From: Vibrio sp. 99-70-13A1
GTDB taxonomy: Bacteria > Pseudomonadota > Gammaproteobacteria > Enterobacterales > Vibrionaceae
Direction of reading: 5' to 3'
Assembly (NCBI RefSeq): GCF_013114625.1
Contig: NZ_VTXD01000032.1
Location: forward strand, 1 to 63,454
Length of the DNA stretch: 63,454 bases
Within the stretch, counting starts at the first letter, position 1; each line of letters opens with the position of its first letter. Below, one piece after another: positions 7,438 through 16,907 of this stretch. The translations under genes were made by a program, and so were the position numbers. The notes beneath the pieces are model-generated. The model worked only from the letters and a program-made list of their open reading frames with translations, was not told the DNA's origin and did not search any database.

Positions 7438-7929
7438 CTAACGAGTTTCTGACAGGTAATCATAAATAACTTGCAGTGCATATTGAGTAGCCTGTTCACG
7501 CACTTGTGATCTGTCTCCAGCAAAATGGCACGTTTCAACTTTCTTCCACTCAATAGAATCTGCCCATGCAAAACAGACTGTTCCCACTGGCTTTTCTTCA
7601 CTTCCACCACCAGGGCCAGCAATACCACTCACTGAAACTCCTAATGTCGCATTAGAGTTATGTAGAGCACCTTCAACCATCTCTTCAACAACCGCTTCAC
7701 TTACCGCTCCATTCGCTTCTAATGTCGACAGCTCCACCCCAATCATTTCTTGTTTCGCTTCATTACTATAAGTAATAAAAGCTCGATCGAACCAGGCAGA
7801 ACTCCCCGCTATATCAGTGATAGCAGCAGCAATCGCTCCACCGGTACAAGACTCAGCTGTAACAAGTACATGCTTTTGTTCGAATAATTGATGACCTAAC
7901 TGTGCACTAAGCGTTTGAGTTACTGACAT
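7438..7929 (-). CDS. pncC: Nicotinamide-nucleotide amidohydrolase PncC (CinA C-terminal domain protein)
   Basis: It hydrolyses NMN to nicotinate mononucleotide and ammonia in pyridine-nucleotide salvage. The 163-aa protein is the stand-alone CinA C-terminal domain, with VTAESCTGGAIAAAITD (about 23-40), SYSNEAK-type and SGIAGPGGGSEEKPVGTV (about 100-120) signatures. The N-terminal CinA domain is absent, as in E. coli YgaD. It lies upstream of recA on the same strand and divergent from mutS, matching enterobacterial order. The 7930-8063 gap must hold divergent promoters. Confidence 0.93.
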   Translation of the reverse strand: MSVTQTLSAQLGHQLFEQKHVLVTAESCTGGAIAAAITDIAGSSAWFDRAFITYSNEAKQEMIGVELSTLEANGAVSEAVVEEMVEGALHNSNATLGVSVSGIAGPGGGSEEKPVGTVCFAWADSIEWKKVETCHFAGDRSQVREQATQYALQVIYDYLSETR

Positions 7930-8063
7930 GCTTGCCTTCCTACTTTCTTGTATACAACTCGATTGTTTCAGCTCGATTTAGAACTTTTCGCCAGAGCGTC
8001 TTTTCGCATCAATAGCTTTCACGTATCCTAAGCCGCAATAGAAACAAACGAAAGAAGTTAACT

Positions 8064-10625
8064 GTGAAAGCCGATCAAAAACACACTCCCATGATGCAAC
8101 AATATTTAAAGTTGAAAGCAGAAAACCCAGAGATTTTGCTCTTCTATCGCATGGGAGATTTCTACGAGCTTTTCTACGATGATGCAAAGAAAGCCTCTCA
8201 GCTGTTAGATATCTCATTAACTAAGCGAGGCTCTTCAAATGGTGAACCTATCCCTATGGCTGGTGTTCCATACCATGCTGTAGAAGGCTACCTAGCAAAA
8301 CTAGTGCAACTCGGTGAATCGGTAGCAATATGTGAACAAATCGGCAATCCTGCCACATCAAAAGGTCCTGTTGAACGCGCTGTTGTTCGTATAGTCACAC
8401 CCGGAACGGTCACTGATGAAGCGCTACTTTCAGAACGAGTAGATAACTTGATTGCCGCTATTTACCACCACAAAGGTAAATTTGGCTACGCTACTCTGGA
8501 TATTACCTCTGGTCGATTCCAACTTTCAGAGCCTGAAACCTCAGAAGCAATGGCAGCAGAACTGCAAAGAACATCTCCACGTGAATTGCTATTCCCTGAA
8601 GATTTCGAACCTGTCGAGCTTATGGCAAGTCGAAATGGTAATCGCCGCCGCCCTATATGGGAATTTGAGTTAGATACCGCGAAGCAACAACTGAATCAAC
8701 AATTTGGGACTCGTGATCTTGTTGGTTTTGGAGTAGAGAAGGCTCACCTTGGTCTTTGCGCCGCAGGTTGTCTCATTCAATACGTTAAAGATACACAACG
8801 TACTGCGCTTCCGCATATTCGATCTCTAACGTTTGATCGCCAAGATCACTCTGTCATTTTAGATGCCGCAACTCGTCGTAACCTTGAGATTACACAGAAT
8901 TTATCGGGCGGCTTTGACAACACCCTTGCTGAAGTGCTTGATCATACAGCAACTCCCATGGGCAGCCGCATGCTCAAGCGCTGGTTACATCAACCAATGC
9001 GTAATCTTGAAGCGTTAAATCAGCGTCTTGATGCCATCACTGAATTGAAAGATCTTTCTTTATTTCTCGACTTGCAACCAACACTCAAACAAATCGGTGA
9101 TATTGAGCGTATTCTTGCTCGCCTTGCCTTACGCTCTGCCCGACCACGAGATATGGCTCGACTGCGTCAGGCTATGGAATATTTACCTGAACTTGCCGAT
9201 ACACTACAGCCACTGCAGCATTCGTACTTAACTCAGTTAACAGAATATGCGGCTCCATTGCATGAAGTATCTGAACTTCTAGAAAGAGCAATCAAGCAAA
9301 ACCCGCCAGTAGTTATTCGTGACGGCGGTGTGATCGCAGAAGGCTATAACGCAGAATTAGATGAATGGCGCAGCCTAGCGGCTGGTGCTACCGAGTTCTT
9401 AGATAAATTAGAGCTGGAAGAACGCGAACGCCACGGCATTGATACTCTAAAAGTAGGTTTCAACAATGTTCATGGTTTCTTCATTCAAGTGAGTCGTGGA
9501 CAAAGTCACCTAGTGCCGCCTCATTACGTTCGCCGTCAAACCTTAAAAAATGCAGAACGATACATCATTCCAGAGCTCAAAGAGCACGAAGATAAAGTTC
9601 TGAGTTCAAAATCTAAAGCATTAGCCATTGAGAAACAGTTATGGGAAGAATTATTTGACCTTCTTCTTCCACATTTAGAGCGCTTACAAAATATTGCTTC
9701 TGCGATTTCACAGCTTGATGTTCTTCAAAACATGGCAGAGCGTGCAGACACTTTAGATTACTGCCGCCCAGTATTGAAAAAAGCACCTAGTGTCCAAATA
9801 CAAGCAGGTCGTCACCCAGTGGTAGAACAAGTTATGGATGAACCATTCATAGCTAACCCTATAGAACTGAATGATCAACGTAAAATGTTGATCATTACAG
9901 GTCCAAACATGGGTGGTAAGTCTACCTATATGCGTCAAACCGCTCTTATTGCATTAATGGCACATATTGGCTGTTACGTACCTGCAGAGTCAGCAACGAT
10001 TGGCTCGATTGATCGTATATTCACGCGAATCGGCGCTTCTGATGATCTTGCTTCAGGTCGCTCAACTTTTATGGTGGAAATGACAGAAACCGCGAATATT
10101 CTTCATAATGCGACACCAAACAGCTTAGTCTTAATGGATGAAATTGGTCGTGGTACTAGTACCTATGATGGCTTATCTTTGGCGTGGGCAAGTGCAGAGT
10201 GGTTAGCCAATCAAATTGATGCAATGACTCTGTTTGCTACACACTATTTCGAGTTAACCGAGCTACCAAATCAACACCAAAAATTAGCCAATGTTCACTT
10301 AGATGCCGTAGAACACGGCGACAGTATTGCCTTTATGCATGCAGTGCAAGAAGGTGCAGCAAGTAAATCTTATGGTCTTGCCGTTGCAGGGCTTGCTGGT
10401 GTACCTAAAGCGGTAATAAAGAATGCTCGTAATAAGCTAACTCAACTTGAAGCGTTAGGCACTGACAACCTAACAAGTAAGTCAACAAACGTTGATATTG
10501 CTAATCAACTGAGCTTAATACCCGAACCAAGCGAAGTAGAGCAAGCTTTAGCAAACGTTGATCCTGATGATCTTACGCCTCGCCAAGCATTAGAGGAACT
10601 ATATCGCTTGAAGAAACTTCTTTAG
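8064..10625 (+). CDS. mutS: DNA mismatch repair protein MutS
   Basis: It recognises mispaired bases and recruits MutL. The 853-aa length is normal. The mismatch-reading FYELFYDDA motif lies near residue 35, the clamp domain in the middle, and Walker A GPNMGGKSTYMRQ near 615. LMDEIGRGTSTYDGLSLAWA follows as Walker B/signature, and a C-terminal helix-hairpin region contains LTPRQALEELYRLKKLL. The start is GTG with a weak upstream AAGAAG; no better in-frame start exists upstream and the N-terminus aligns with Vibrio MutS. It is convergent with rpoS. Confidence 0.97.
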   Translation: MKADQKHTPMMQQYLKLKAENPEILLFYRMGDFYELFYDDAKKASQLLDISLTKRGSSNGEPIPMAGVPYHAVEGYLAKLVQLGESVAICEQIGNPATSKGPVERAVVRIVTPGTVTDEALLSERVDNLIAAIYHHKGKFGYATLDITSGRFQLSEPETSEAMAAELQRTSPRELLFPEDFEPVELMASRNGNRRRPIWEFELDTAKQQLNQQFGTRDLVGFGVEKAHLGLCAAGCLIQYVKDTQRTALPHIRSLTFDRQDHSVILDAATRRNLEITQNLSGGFDNTLAEVLDHTATPMGSRMLKRWLHQPMRNLEALNQRLDAITELKDLSLFLDLQPTLKQIGDIERILARLALRSARPRDMARLRQAMEYLPELADTLQPLQHSYLTQLTEYAAPLHEVSELLERAIKQNPPVVIRDGGVIAEGYNAELDEWRSLAAGATEFLDKLELEERERHGIDTLKVGFNNVHGFFIQVSRGQSHLVPPHYVRRQTLKNAERYIIPELKEHEDKVLSSKSKALAIEKQLWEELFDLLLPHLERLQNIASAISQLDVLQNMAERADTLDYCRPVLKKAPSVQIQAGRHPVVEQVMDEPFIANPIELNDQRKMLIITGPNMGGKSTYMRQTALIALMAHIGCYVPAESATIGSIDRIFTRIGASDDLASGRSTFMVEMTETANILHNATPNSLVLMDEIGRGTSTYDGLSLAWASAEWLANQIDAMTLFATHYFELTELPNQHQKLANVHLDAVEHGDSIAFMHAVQEGAASKSYGLAVAGLAGVPKAVIKNARNKLTQLEALGTDNLTSKSTNVDIANQLSLIPEPSEVEQALANVDPDDLTPRQALEELYRLKKLL

Positions 10626-10652
10626 CGTAATTCTTAATCATCTTTATATTAT

Positions 10653-10684
10653 AAAAAAAGCACTAACTTGAGTTAGTGCTTTTA
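10653..10684. terminator. Bidirectional terminator between mutS and rpoS
   Basis: AAAGCACTAAC/GTTAGTGCTTT forms an 11-12 bp stem, flanked by A7 on the left and T4 on the right. It can end mutS (plus) and rpoS (minus) transcripts. Confidence 0.85.
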
Positions 10685-10719
10685 ATTTATTTATCTATTA
10701 ATAACAATCTATTAGCTGA

Positions 10720-11703
10720 TCAATCGTTCTCAACATTGAATAGATTTTCCATGCTAAGACCTTGTTTGATCAAAATCTCTCTTAAACGACGAAGTCCTTC
10801 AACTTGTATCTGGCGAACACGTTCACGTGTCAAACTGATCTCACGTCCCACTTCTTCTAAAGTCGATGGCTCGTAGCCAAGTAAACCAAAACGTCTTGCT
10901 AGTACTTCTTTTTGTTTTGGGTTCAATTCATCTAACCAGTGAATCAGTGAATTTTTAATGTCGTTATCTTGTGTTGAAACTTCAGGATCTGAATTATTAA
11001 TATCAGGGATAATATCAAGTAAAGCTTTCTCACCATCCCCACCAATCGGTGTATCGACTGAACTTACTCGTTCATTTAAACGAAGCATCTTACTCACATC
11101 ATCAACAGGCTTATCCAGTTTAGAAGCAATATCTTCGGCTGTTGGTTCATGATCAAGCTTTTGAGCTAACTCTCGAGCTGTTCGTAAATAAATATTAAGC
11201 TCTTTGACGACATGGATTGGTAAACGAATTGTACGAGTCTGATTCATTAGGGCTCGTTCAATAGTTTGACGGATCCACCAGGTGGCATAAGTAGAAAAAC
11301 GGAAACCTCGTTCGGGATCAAACTTCTCGACGGCACGAATTAAGCCTAGATTGCCTTCTTCAATAAGATCTAGTAGTGCGAGACCGCGGTTGCTATACCG
11401 GCGAGAAATCTTAACAACAAGTCGTAGATTACTTTCAATCATACGTTTACGTGCTGCTTCATCTCCGCGTAGAGCTCGTCGTGCATAGAGCACTTCTTCT
11501 TCCGCAGTTAAAAGTGGTGAGAAACCGATTTCGCCTAAGTAAAGTTGTGTGGCGTCTAAATTTTTAGCGCTGACTTCAACTTCTTTTTCTTTAGCTTCAG
11601 TTTTTTTACTTTTGGGTTGGTTGGCTTGTTCATTGCACTCCGATTCCATGGCTGCTTGATCAAGTGTGAATTCTTCTTTAACTACTGCACTGCTTATACT
11701 CAT
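10720..11703 (-). CDS. rpoS: RNA polymerase sigma factor RpoS (sigma-38)
   Basis: This is the stationary-phase and general-stress sigma factor. The 327-aa protein has a charged N-terminus, then region 1.2 (DATQLYLGEIGFSPLLTAEE) and region 2 (DLIEEGNLGLIRAVEKFDPERGFRF split over 2.1-2.3, then STYATWWIRQTIERAL). Region 4 contains the helix-turn-helix TLEEVGREISLTRERVRQI. A very strong Shine-Dalgarno (GGGGGAGG) precedes ATG. By analogy with E. coli, a main promoter is likely inside nlpD. It is the promoter-distal member of the surE-pcm-nlpD-rpoS run. Confidence 0.97.
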   Translation of the reverse strand: MSISSAVVKEEFTLDQAAMESECNEQANQPKSKKTEAKEKEVEVSAKNLDATQLYLGEIGFSPLLTAEEEVLYARRALRGDEAARKRMIESNLRLVVKISRRYSNRGLALLDLIEEGNLGLIRAVEKFDPERGFRFSTYATWWIRQTIERALMNQTRTIRLPIHVVKELNIYLRTARELAQKLDHEPTAEDIASKLDKPVDDVSKMLRLNERVSSVDTPIGGDGEKALLDIIPDINNSDPEVSTQDNDIKNSLIHWLDELNPKQKEVLARRFGLLGYEPSTLEEVGREISLTRERVRQIQVEGLRRLREILIKQGLSMENLFNVEND

Positions 11704-11798
11704 AACGCCTCCCCCTGGCGATATAGCATGACATTACAACTTAATATGCCGCTAAATGACTATTAAAGAATACGATACGTCATTGCAACGTATGGTAT

Positions 11799-12737
11799 TT
11801 AAGGTAAATATCGTTTCGGATTAACCGATTTACCTTGATAGCGAATTTCAAAATGTAGCCTAACGCTGCTAGAACCTGAACTTCCCATGGTGGCGATTTT
11901 CTGCCCAGATTTAACATTTTGTCCTTCAGACACGAGTAGCTTATCGTTATGCGCGTATGCACTTAAATAATTATCGTTATGTTTAACTATCACTAAGTTT
12001 CCATAACCTCGGAGTGCATTCCCCGAATAAACAACAGTGCCTCCTGCTGTTGAAATAATGGCTTGACCACGCTGTCCTGCGATATCAATACCTTTATTCC
12101 CTTGCTCTCCTACAGAGAAGTTTTTAATCACTCTCCCTTTAGTTGGCCAAAGCCATTTTGATACTTTTTCGTTTTTTGGCTTGTTGGTAGTTGTAACATT
12201 TTGTTTACCTTTAGAACCAACATACTCCTTTGGTTTAGATTGTTCAACCTTCTTTGGTGAATCTTTTTTAACCACACTTACAGGTGGTTTTACAGGTTCT
12301 TTAACCGCTTGCTTACTTGGTGATGATGGTTTAGTAACCGGTTTTTCTGTTGATTTAGCAGACGTTTTGACTGTGACTGATGGAGTGCTAGCACTAGGTA
12401 CAACAACGGGAGCAACAACAACCGGAGCTGCTTTTCCATGACTAGGAGCGACGTAAGCTGGACGCCATAATTTAAGCTTTTGACCTGGGTGGATGACGTA
12501 AGGGGATTTAAGATTATTGAAACTAATTAGATCGTTTACATTTTTATTTGTGACGTACGCAATAAAGTATAAAGTATCTCCCTTCTCTACTTCATAGTAG
12601 CTACCTCGATAGCTGCCTCTTGAAATAGAAGAGTAATCTTTATTAAGTCCAGATACGGGAGCTGGTGACTGAGCCGCACACCCAACAAGTATGCAGCTTA
12701 ATCCAATCATCAATCCTTTTAGAAAACCTAAACCCAT
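11799..12737 (-). CDS. nlpD: Murein hydrolase activator lipoprotein NlpD
   Basis: This outer-membrane lipoprotein activates the amidase AmiC during cell separation. The 312-aa protein has a lipoprotein signal peptide with lipobox LVGC (Cys about 20). A LysM domain follows (about 47-92, YEVEKGDTLYFIAYVTNKN), then a long Pro/Lys/Thr/Val linker and a C-terminal LytM/M23 domain. The LytM metal ligands look lost: the first motif reads GNKGIDIAG rather than HxGIDIA, and the final motif reads RLHFEIR. This fits a non-catalytic activator. It is followed by rpoS after a 95-nt gap. Confidence 0.94.
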   Translation of the reverse strand: MGLGFLKGLMIGLSCILVGCAAQSPAPVSGLNKDYSSISRGSYRGSYYEVEKGDTLYFIAYVTNKNVNDLISFNNLKSPYVIHPGQKLKLWRPAYVAPSHGKAAPVVVAPVVVPSASTPSVTVKTSAKSTEKPVTKPSSPSKQAVKEPVKPPVSVVKKDSPKKVEQSKPKEYVGSKGKQNVTTTNKPKNEKVSKWLWPTKGRVIKNFSVGEQGNKGIDIAGQRGQAIISTAGGTVVYSGNALRGYGNLVIVKHNDNYLSAYAHNDKLLVSEGQNVKSGQKIATMGSSGSSSVRLHFEIRYQGKSVNPKRYLP

Positions 12738-12771
12738 TAACTATTCATCCAACCTTTAATCAATCTTAGTG

Positions 12772-13398
12772 TTATGCAAGTTCACCAGCAACCAATGGAA
12801 CAAAGCGAACCATTTCAATTACCGTTGATAAATATTCATCACCTTGTCGCACAATCTTTAGAAGCTGTTGCTCTTCATCACCAACAGGAATGAGCAAACG
12901 TCCACCATCGGTTAACTGCTCTAATAAAGCTTGAGGAATGGATTCCGCTGCTGCCGTAACAATAATCGCATCAAAAGGTCCCTTATGGGGCCAGCCTTTC
13001 CAGCCATCAGCATGCTTTGTTGATACGTTATAGAAATCAAGTTGCTTTAGTCTACGCTTTGCATCCCACTGTAAAGATTTAATTCGCTCTACGGAATACA
13101 CATGGTCGACAAGTTGAGCCAGTACGGCGGTTTGGTAACCTGATCCTGTACCAATTTCTAACACTCGGCTATTTTGCTGCAATTCCAGCAGTTCAGTCAT
13201 TCTTGCCACTATATATGGCTGAGAGATAGTTTGCCCCTGACCAATAGGAAGAGCATTATTATCGTAAGCTTGATGATACATAGCTTGGGATAAAAAACTT
13301 TCTCTAGGGAGACGATAAATGGCATCCAATACTCTTTGGTCTCGAATACCATTATCCATCAGAAAAGTAATTAAGCGTTCAGCTTGGGGATTGCTCAC
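12772..13398 (-). CDS. pcm: Protein-L-isoaspartate O-methyltransferase
   Basis: It methylates isoaspartyl residues of damaged proteins with S-adenosylmethionine, starting their repair. The 208-aa length is typical. The SAM-binding motif I is VLEIGTGSGYQTAVLAQL (about 78-95), preceded by GQGQTISQPYIVARM, which forms the active site. The start is GTG immediately after the surE TAA, with GGAG 8 nt upstream inside surE, so the two are translationally coupled. Confidence 0.96.
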   Translation of the reverse strand: MSNPQAERLITFLMDNGIRDQRVLDAIYRLPRESFLSQAMYHQAYDNNALPIGQGQTISQPYIVARMTELLELQQNSRVLEIGTGSGYQTAVLAQLVDHVYSVERIKSLQWDAKRRLKQLDFYNVSTKHADGWKGWPHKGPFDAIIVTAAAESIPQALLEQLTDGGRLLIPVGDEEQQLLKIVRQGDEYLSTVIEMVRFVPLVAGELA

Positions 13399-14142
13399 TT
13401 ACTTATCTCCTAACCAATCAGCCATCACTCTCAGTGATTCGTGCGCTGTTAAATCAACCTGCAAGGGGGTGATAGATACGAAGCCATTATCAATAGCGTA
13501 AAAATCCGTGCCTTCACCAGCGTCTTGTTGCTGACCTGGGGGACCAAGCCAATAGATATCATGACCTCTTGGGTCTTTTTGCTTAATCATATCTTCAGAG
13601 TGGTGACGAGCACCTAAACGAGTCACTAGAGTTCCCATGAGGCTTTCCACAGGAAGATCTGGAACATTCACATTTAACAAACGATTAGTAGGGATCGGAT
13701 TTTGTATGTGTTGCTCTACAATTTGTCTAGCAATAGTGGAAGCGGTTGTAAAATGGTGTTTACCTACAAGAGAAAAAGCAACCGACTGAACCCCTAAAAA
13801 ATGCCCTTCCATTGCGGCAGCGACAGTACCTGAATAAAGCACATCGTCCCCAAGGTTCGCGCCATGGTTAATCCCTGTGAGGACTAAATCAGGCATATCA
13901 TCTTTCAACAATTCATTTAACGCAAAATGGACACAGTCTGTTGGCGTCCCTTGCACTGAATATGTGTTTTCAGCAATGGCTTGAACTCGTAGTGGTTGCT
14001 CAAGCGTTAATGAATTCGAAGCGCCTGACCGATTTCGGTCAGGCGCTACAATGACTATTTCAGCAAGATCACGTAACTCTTTAGCAAGCTCATGGATACC
14101 TTGAGCATGAACACCATCATCATTACTGAGTAAGATCTTCAT
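13399..14142 (-). CDS. surE: 5'/3'-nucleotidase SurE
   Basis: A metal-dependent phosphatase of nucleoside monophosphates linked to stationary-phase survival. The 247-aa protein begins MKILLSNDDGVHAQGI with the metal-binding Asp-Asp pair. It contains LVLTGINHGANLGDDVLYSGTV (about 84-105) with the conserved Asn and Ser ligands. Its stop codon abuts the pcm start. The gene order truD-surE-pcm-nlpD-rpoS is the E. coli order. Confidence 0.96.
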   Translation of the reverse strand: MKILLSNDDGVHAQGIHELAKELRDLAEIVIVAPDRNRSGASNSLTLEQPLRVQAIAENTYSVQGTPTDCVHFALNELLKDDMPDLVLTGINHGANLGDDVLYSGTVAAAMEGHFLGVQSVAFSLVGKHHFTTASTIARQIVEQHIQNPIPTNRLLNVNVPDLPVESLMGTLVTRLGARHHSEDMIKQKDPRGHDIYWLGPPGQQQDAGEGTDFYAIDNGFVSITPLQVDLTAHESLRVMADWLGDK

Positions 14143-14182
14143 TTAGTTTCCTTTCTCAATTTCAGCGATAACCCCACTTCTT

Positions 14183-15229
14183 TTAATCGAAGTGACGCTC
14201 TACATGAATTTCTTCTACTAATTCGCGAACAATCGCGGTAGCAAAGCAACCGGCATCTAATGAGAACTTCAGCACTACATTGTCTTCATTCACTTCCCAA
14301 GTAAGACCCGCTGGCTTGAGCGATGCTTCACGGCGGTCATGGCGCATACGATTACCACAAATTAACGCCATAAGATCTGGTTCAGAATCTAGATGTGCCT
14401 GCTCTATCTCCAATGCTTTACCTTCTGTTGGTAACGCATTATCACCCGCTAAAGCAACCGTTAACTCAGAAATTCCTTGTTCAAGGTCCTGGTTAATTGC
14501 AGCTTGGTTTTCTGAAGTCACCTTTAGATGATCCTTACCAGAAAAAACGATATCGCCAACTACAGCCTTATCAAACACGTCTTGCTGAATTCGATCAGAT
14601 AGAATTAGATTATAAATCCATGAGCGTGCTGAGGATAAATATAAGCTTCGCTTGTTCTGATTTCGAGTACGTACATTTTCACGCCCCCAACGACGAGCTT
14701 CAGATAAGTTATTACCTTCATTACCAAAGCGCTGGGCACCAAAGTAGTTAGGGACACCAATCTTAGCAACCGTTTCCAAGCGGCGAAGTACATCATCAAT
14801 GTCCGTTACTTCAGACAAGGTCAATTCAAATTTGTTACCCACTAAGTCGCCAGGACGTAATTTCTTGTTGTGTCTAGCCGTCGCTAATATTTCAATACTT
14901 GGGTATTGAGCTAAAAATGCAGAAAAATCAGGAGTCTCACCTGTAGGTAAATGAACACTTAACCATTGCTCTGTAACGGCATGTCGGTCTTTTAATCCAG
15001 CCCAGCTAATATCTTTCGATTTAACACCACAAGCCTTTGCAAGCTCATTTGCTACGAAGCTCGTGTTTTCACCAGTCTTGCGAATTCGAACCATTAAATG
15101 CTCACCGTTACCAGTAAACTCAAAACCTAAATCTTCGATTACAACAAAGTGTTCGGCTTTTGCTTTTAATTTTGCTTTCGCAGTTGGCTTGCCATTTAAG
15201 TAAGCCAATGAAGATAGAATATCTGACAT
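14183..15229 (-). CDS. truD: tRNA pseudouridine(13) synthase TruD
   Basis: It isomerises U13 of tRNA-Glu to pseudouridine. The catalytic Asp lies in SWAGLKDRHAVTEQ (about residue 80) and the family motif FGAQRFGNEGNN follows near 150. I chose ATG at 15229, giving 348 aa starting MSDILSSLAYLNGKP, which lines up with the E. coli N-terminus. An upstream GTG at 15259 would overlap the end of ispF and add ten residues without family support. Its ribosome binding site is weak, which suggests coupling to ispF. Confidence 0.94.
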   Translation of the reverse strand: MSDILSSLAYLNGKPTAKAKLKAKAEHFVVIEDLGFEFTGNGEHLMVRIRKTGENTSFVANELAKACGVKSKDISWAGLKDRHAVTEQWLSVHLPTGETPDFSAFLAQYPSIEILATARHNKKLRPGDLVGNKFELTLSEVTDIDDVLRRLETVAKIGVPNYFGAQRFGNEGNNLSEARRWGRENVRTRNQNKRSLYLSSARSWIYNLILSDRIQQDVFDKAVVGDIVFSGKDHLKVTSENQAAINQDLEQGISELTVALAGDNALPTEGKALEIEQAHLDSEPDLMALICGNRMRHDRREASLKPAGLTWEVNEDNVVLKFSLDAGCFATAIVRELVEEIHVERHFD

Positions 15230-15251
15230 GCTGTTCTTTTCGTTGATGTGC

Positions 15252-15731
15252 TTACGCACTTTTAGTAATTAAGACAACCGCTTCACATGCGATGCCTTCT
15301 TTTCGACCAGTAAAACCTAAGCGCTCTGTTGTTGTCGCTTTAACATTTACATTTGCAATACTGGTTTCTAAATCTTCTGCAATAGCTTGGCACATAGATT
15401 CAATATGTGGCGCCATTTTAGGGGCTTGAGCCATGATAGTCACATCGGCATTACCGATCACATATCCTTGCTCTTTTACTCGACGATATACGTCTTTCAA
15501 TAATTCTCGGCTATCCGCGCCCTTCCACTCATCATCAGTATCAGGAAAATGACGGCCAATATCACCAGCAGCAATAGCACCTAGTAATGCATCACATAAA
15601 GCGTGGAGAGCTACGTCACCGTCCGAATGAGCAATTAATCCTTGTTCATAAGGAACACTGATACCACCAATGATAACTGGACCTTCTCCACCAAATTTAT
15701 GCACGTCAAAGCCATGACCAATACGAATCAT
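15252..15731 (-). CDS. ispF: 2-C-methyl-D-erythritol 2,4-cyclodiphosphate synthase
   Basis: It closes the cyclic diphosphate in the non-mevalonate (MEP) isoprenoid pathway. The 159-aa protein begins MIRIGHGFDVHKFGG with the zinc-binding Asp and His, followed by IAHSDGDVALHALCDALLGA. ATG at 15731 overlaps the ispD TGA by one base (TGATG) and has AAGGA 6 nt upstream. An ATG one codon earlier is possible but too close to the Shine-Dalgarno. It is coupled to ispD, the enzyme two steps earlier in the pathway. Confidence 0.97.
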   Translation of the reverse strand: MIRIGHGFDVHKFGGEGPVIIGGISVPYEQGLIAHSDGDVALHALCDALLGAIAAGDIGRHFPDTDDEWKGADSRELLKDVYRRVKEQGYVIGNADVTIMAQAPKMAPHIESMCQAIAEDLETSIANVNVKATTTERLGFTGRKEGIACEAVVLITKSA

Positions 15732-16435
15732 CATTGTTCCTTATTTTTACTTAGATAAAACTCAGCCAGAGCAAGATCTTCTGGTTGAGTAATTTTAAAA
15801 TTATCACTGCGCCCAACGACTAAGGCTGGTGATAACCCTTTCCATTCTAAAGCAGAAGCTTCATCGGTAATTTCTACTTCTTGCTCAAGCGCTTCACTTA
15901 AAGCTGTATATAAATCATCTGAGCGAAACATTTGAGGGGTCAAAGCATGCCATAAGTCAGCACGTTCTACAGTATGTTTGATCATACCGTTCAGACCACG
16001 CTTCATTGTATCTCGAACAGGTGCGGCAAGAATAGCTCCAACAGGATGAGAACGAGCGGAATCAATCAACTTATCAATATCAGCCGGAGATAAACAAGGT
16101 CTTGCGGCATCATGAACCATCACCCAGCAACTTTTTTGCTGATCACGAAGAAAATCCAAGGCGGAAAGCACCGAGTCGGCACGCTCTTTTCCACCAGACA
16201 CCCTCATCACTCGAGAGTTTTGACTGATTGATAAATCAGAAAAGTAAGGATCTCCTTCATCTACCGCAACTACTACACACTCAACCTGAGGGTGAGCAAG
16301 TAGCTTAGTAACGGTATGCTCTAAAATCGTTTTACCATGAATCATTAAGTATTGTTTAGGACGGTCTGCTTTCATTCGACTTCCCACACCAGCGGCTGGT
16401 ACGATAGCTATAACTTTATCAACCGTAATAGGCAT
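15731..16435 (-). CDS. ispD: 2-C-methyl-D-erythritol 4-phosphate cytidylyltransferase
   Basis: It transfers CMP from CTP to MEP in isoprenoid precursor synthesis. The 234-aa protein has the nucleotide-binding signature IVPAAGVGSRMKADRPKQYL (about 10-29) and VMVHDAARPCLSPADI (about 105). Its ATG shares one base with the ftsB stop (TGATG) and its stop overlaps the ispF start. ftsB-ispD-ispF are thus tightly coupled. Confidence 0.97.
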   Translation of the reverse strand: MPITVDKVIAIVPAAGVGSRMKADRPKQYLMIHGKTILEHTVTKLLAHPQVECVVVAVDEGDPYFSDLSISQNSRVMRVSGGKERADSVLSALDFLRDQQKSCWVMVHDAARPCLSPADIDKLIDSARSHPVGAILAAPVRDTMKRGLNGMIKHTVERADLWHALTPQMFRSDDLYTALSEALEQEVEITDEASALEWKGLSPALVVGRSDNFKITQPEDLALAEFYLSKNKEQ

Positions 16436-16716
16436 CAGTTTGCTCCCTCGCCGATAACACGGTAAAAGGTTTCCCCATCTTTAACCATTCCGAGTTCATG
16501 CCTTGCTCGTTCTTCTATCGCATCCAAGCCTTGGCTTAAATCATCAATCTCAGCAAACATTTCTGCATTACGATTATGAAGTTTTTCATTCACTTGCCGC
16601 TGTATTTGAATTTCATTATTAACACCGTAATAGTCAGAAATACCATTTTTTCCTAGCCATAATGTGTATTGAAGCCAGCCCAATAACACTATGAGTACTA
16701 TAGCAAAAATTCGCAT
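16435..16716 (-). CDS. ftsB: Cell division protein FtsB
   Basis: A small bitopic protein of the FtsQLB divisome complex. I place the start at ATG 16716 (AAGGTG just upstream), giving 93 aa. The N-terminus MRIFAIVLIVLLGWLQYTLW is the membrane segment. A periplasmic leucine-zipper-like coiled coil follows (about 28-70), then EERARHELGMVKDGETFYRV, strongly matching E. coli FtsB. A longer frame upstream to 16833 has no family support. It is downstream of eno, as in E. coli. Confidence 0.95.
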   Translation of the reverse strand: MRIFAIVLIVLLGWLQYTLWLGKNGISDYYGVNNEIQIQRQVNEKLHNRNAEMFAEIDDLSQGLDAIEERARHELGMVKDGETFYRVIGEGAN

Positions 16717-16843
16717 AACACCTTTCGCTGATTGAAAAAGAAGGGAACAATTAATAAGGCACATATATACCATAATGAGCAAAATGGTGCGAGAAGTGTG
16801 ATGTAAGAGAAGCCTAGAGCTTCTGCCATTCACTTTTCTATAG

Positions 16844-16873
16844 ACAAAAAAATGCCCCGCATTAGCAGGGCAT
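16844..16873 (-). terminator. eno intrinsic terminator
   Basis: On the minus strand AATGCCCTGC-TAAT-GCGGGGCATT (one G-U pair) is followed by seven T residues, about 35 nt past the eno stop. It separates eno from the ftsB operon. Confidence 0.85.
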
Positions 16874-16907
16874 TCAAAGCTTTAAGCTAATAATTCAAAG
16901 GTATGAA

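Noticed and set aside
11799..12737. Active zinc endopeptidase of the M23 family
   Set aside because: Two of the expected metal-ligand histidines are replaced (GNKGID and RLHFE), which fits the non-catalytic activator NlpD.
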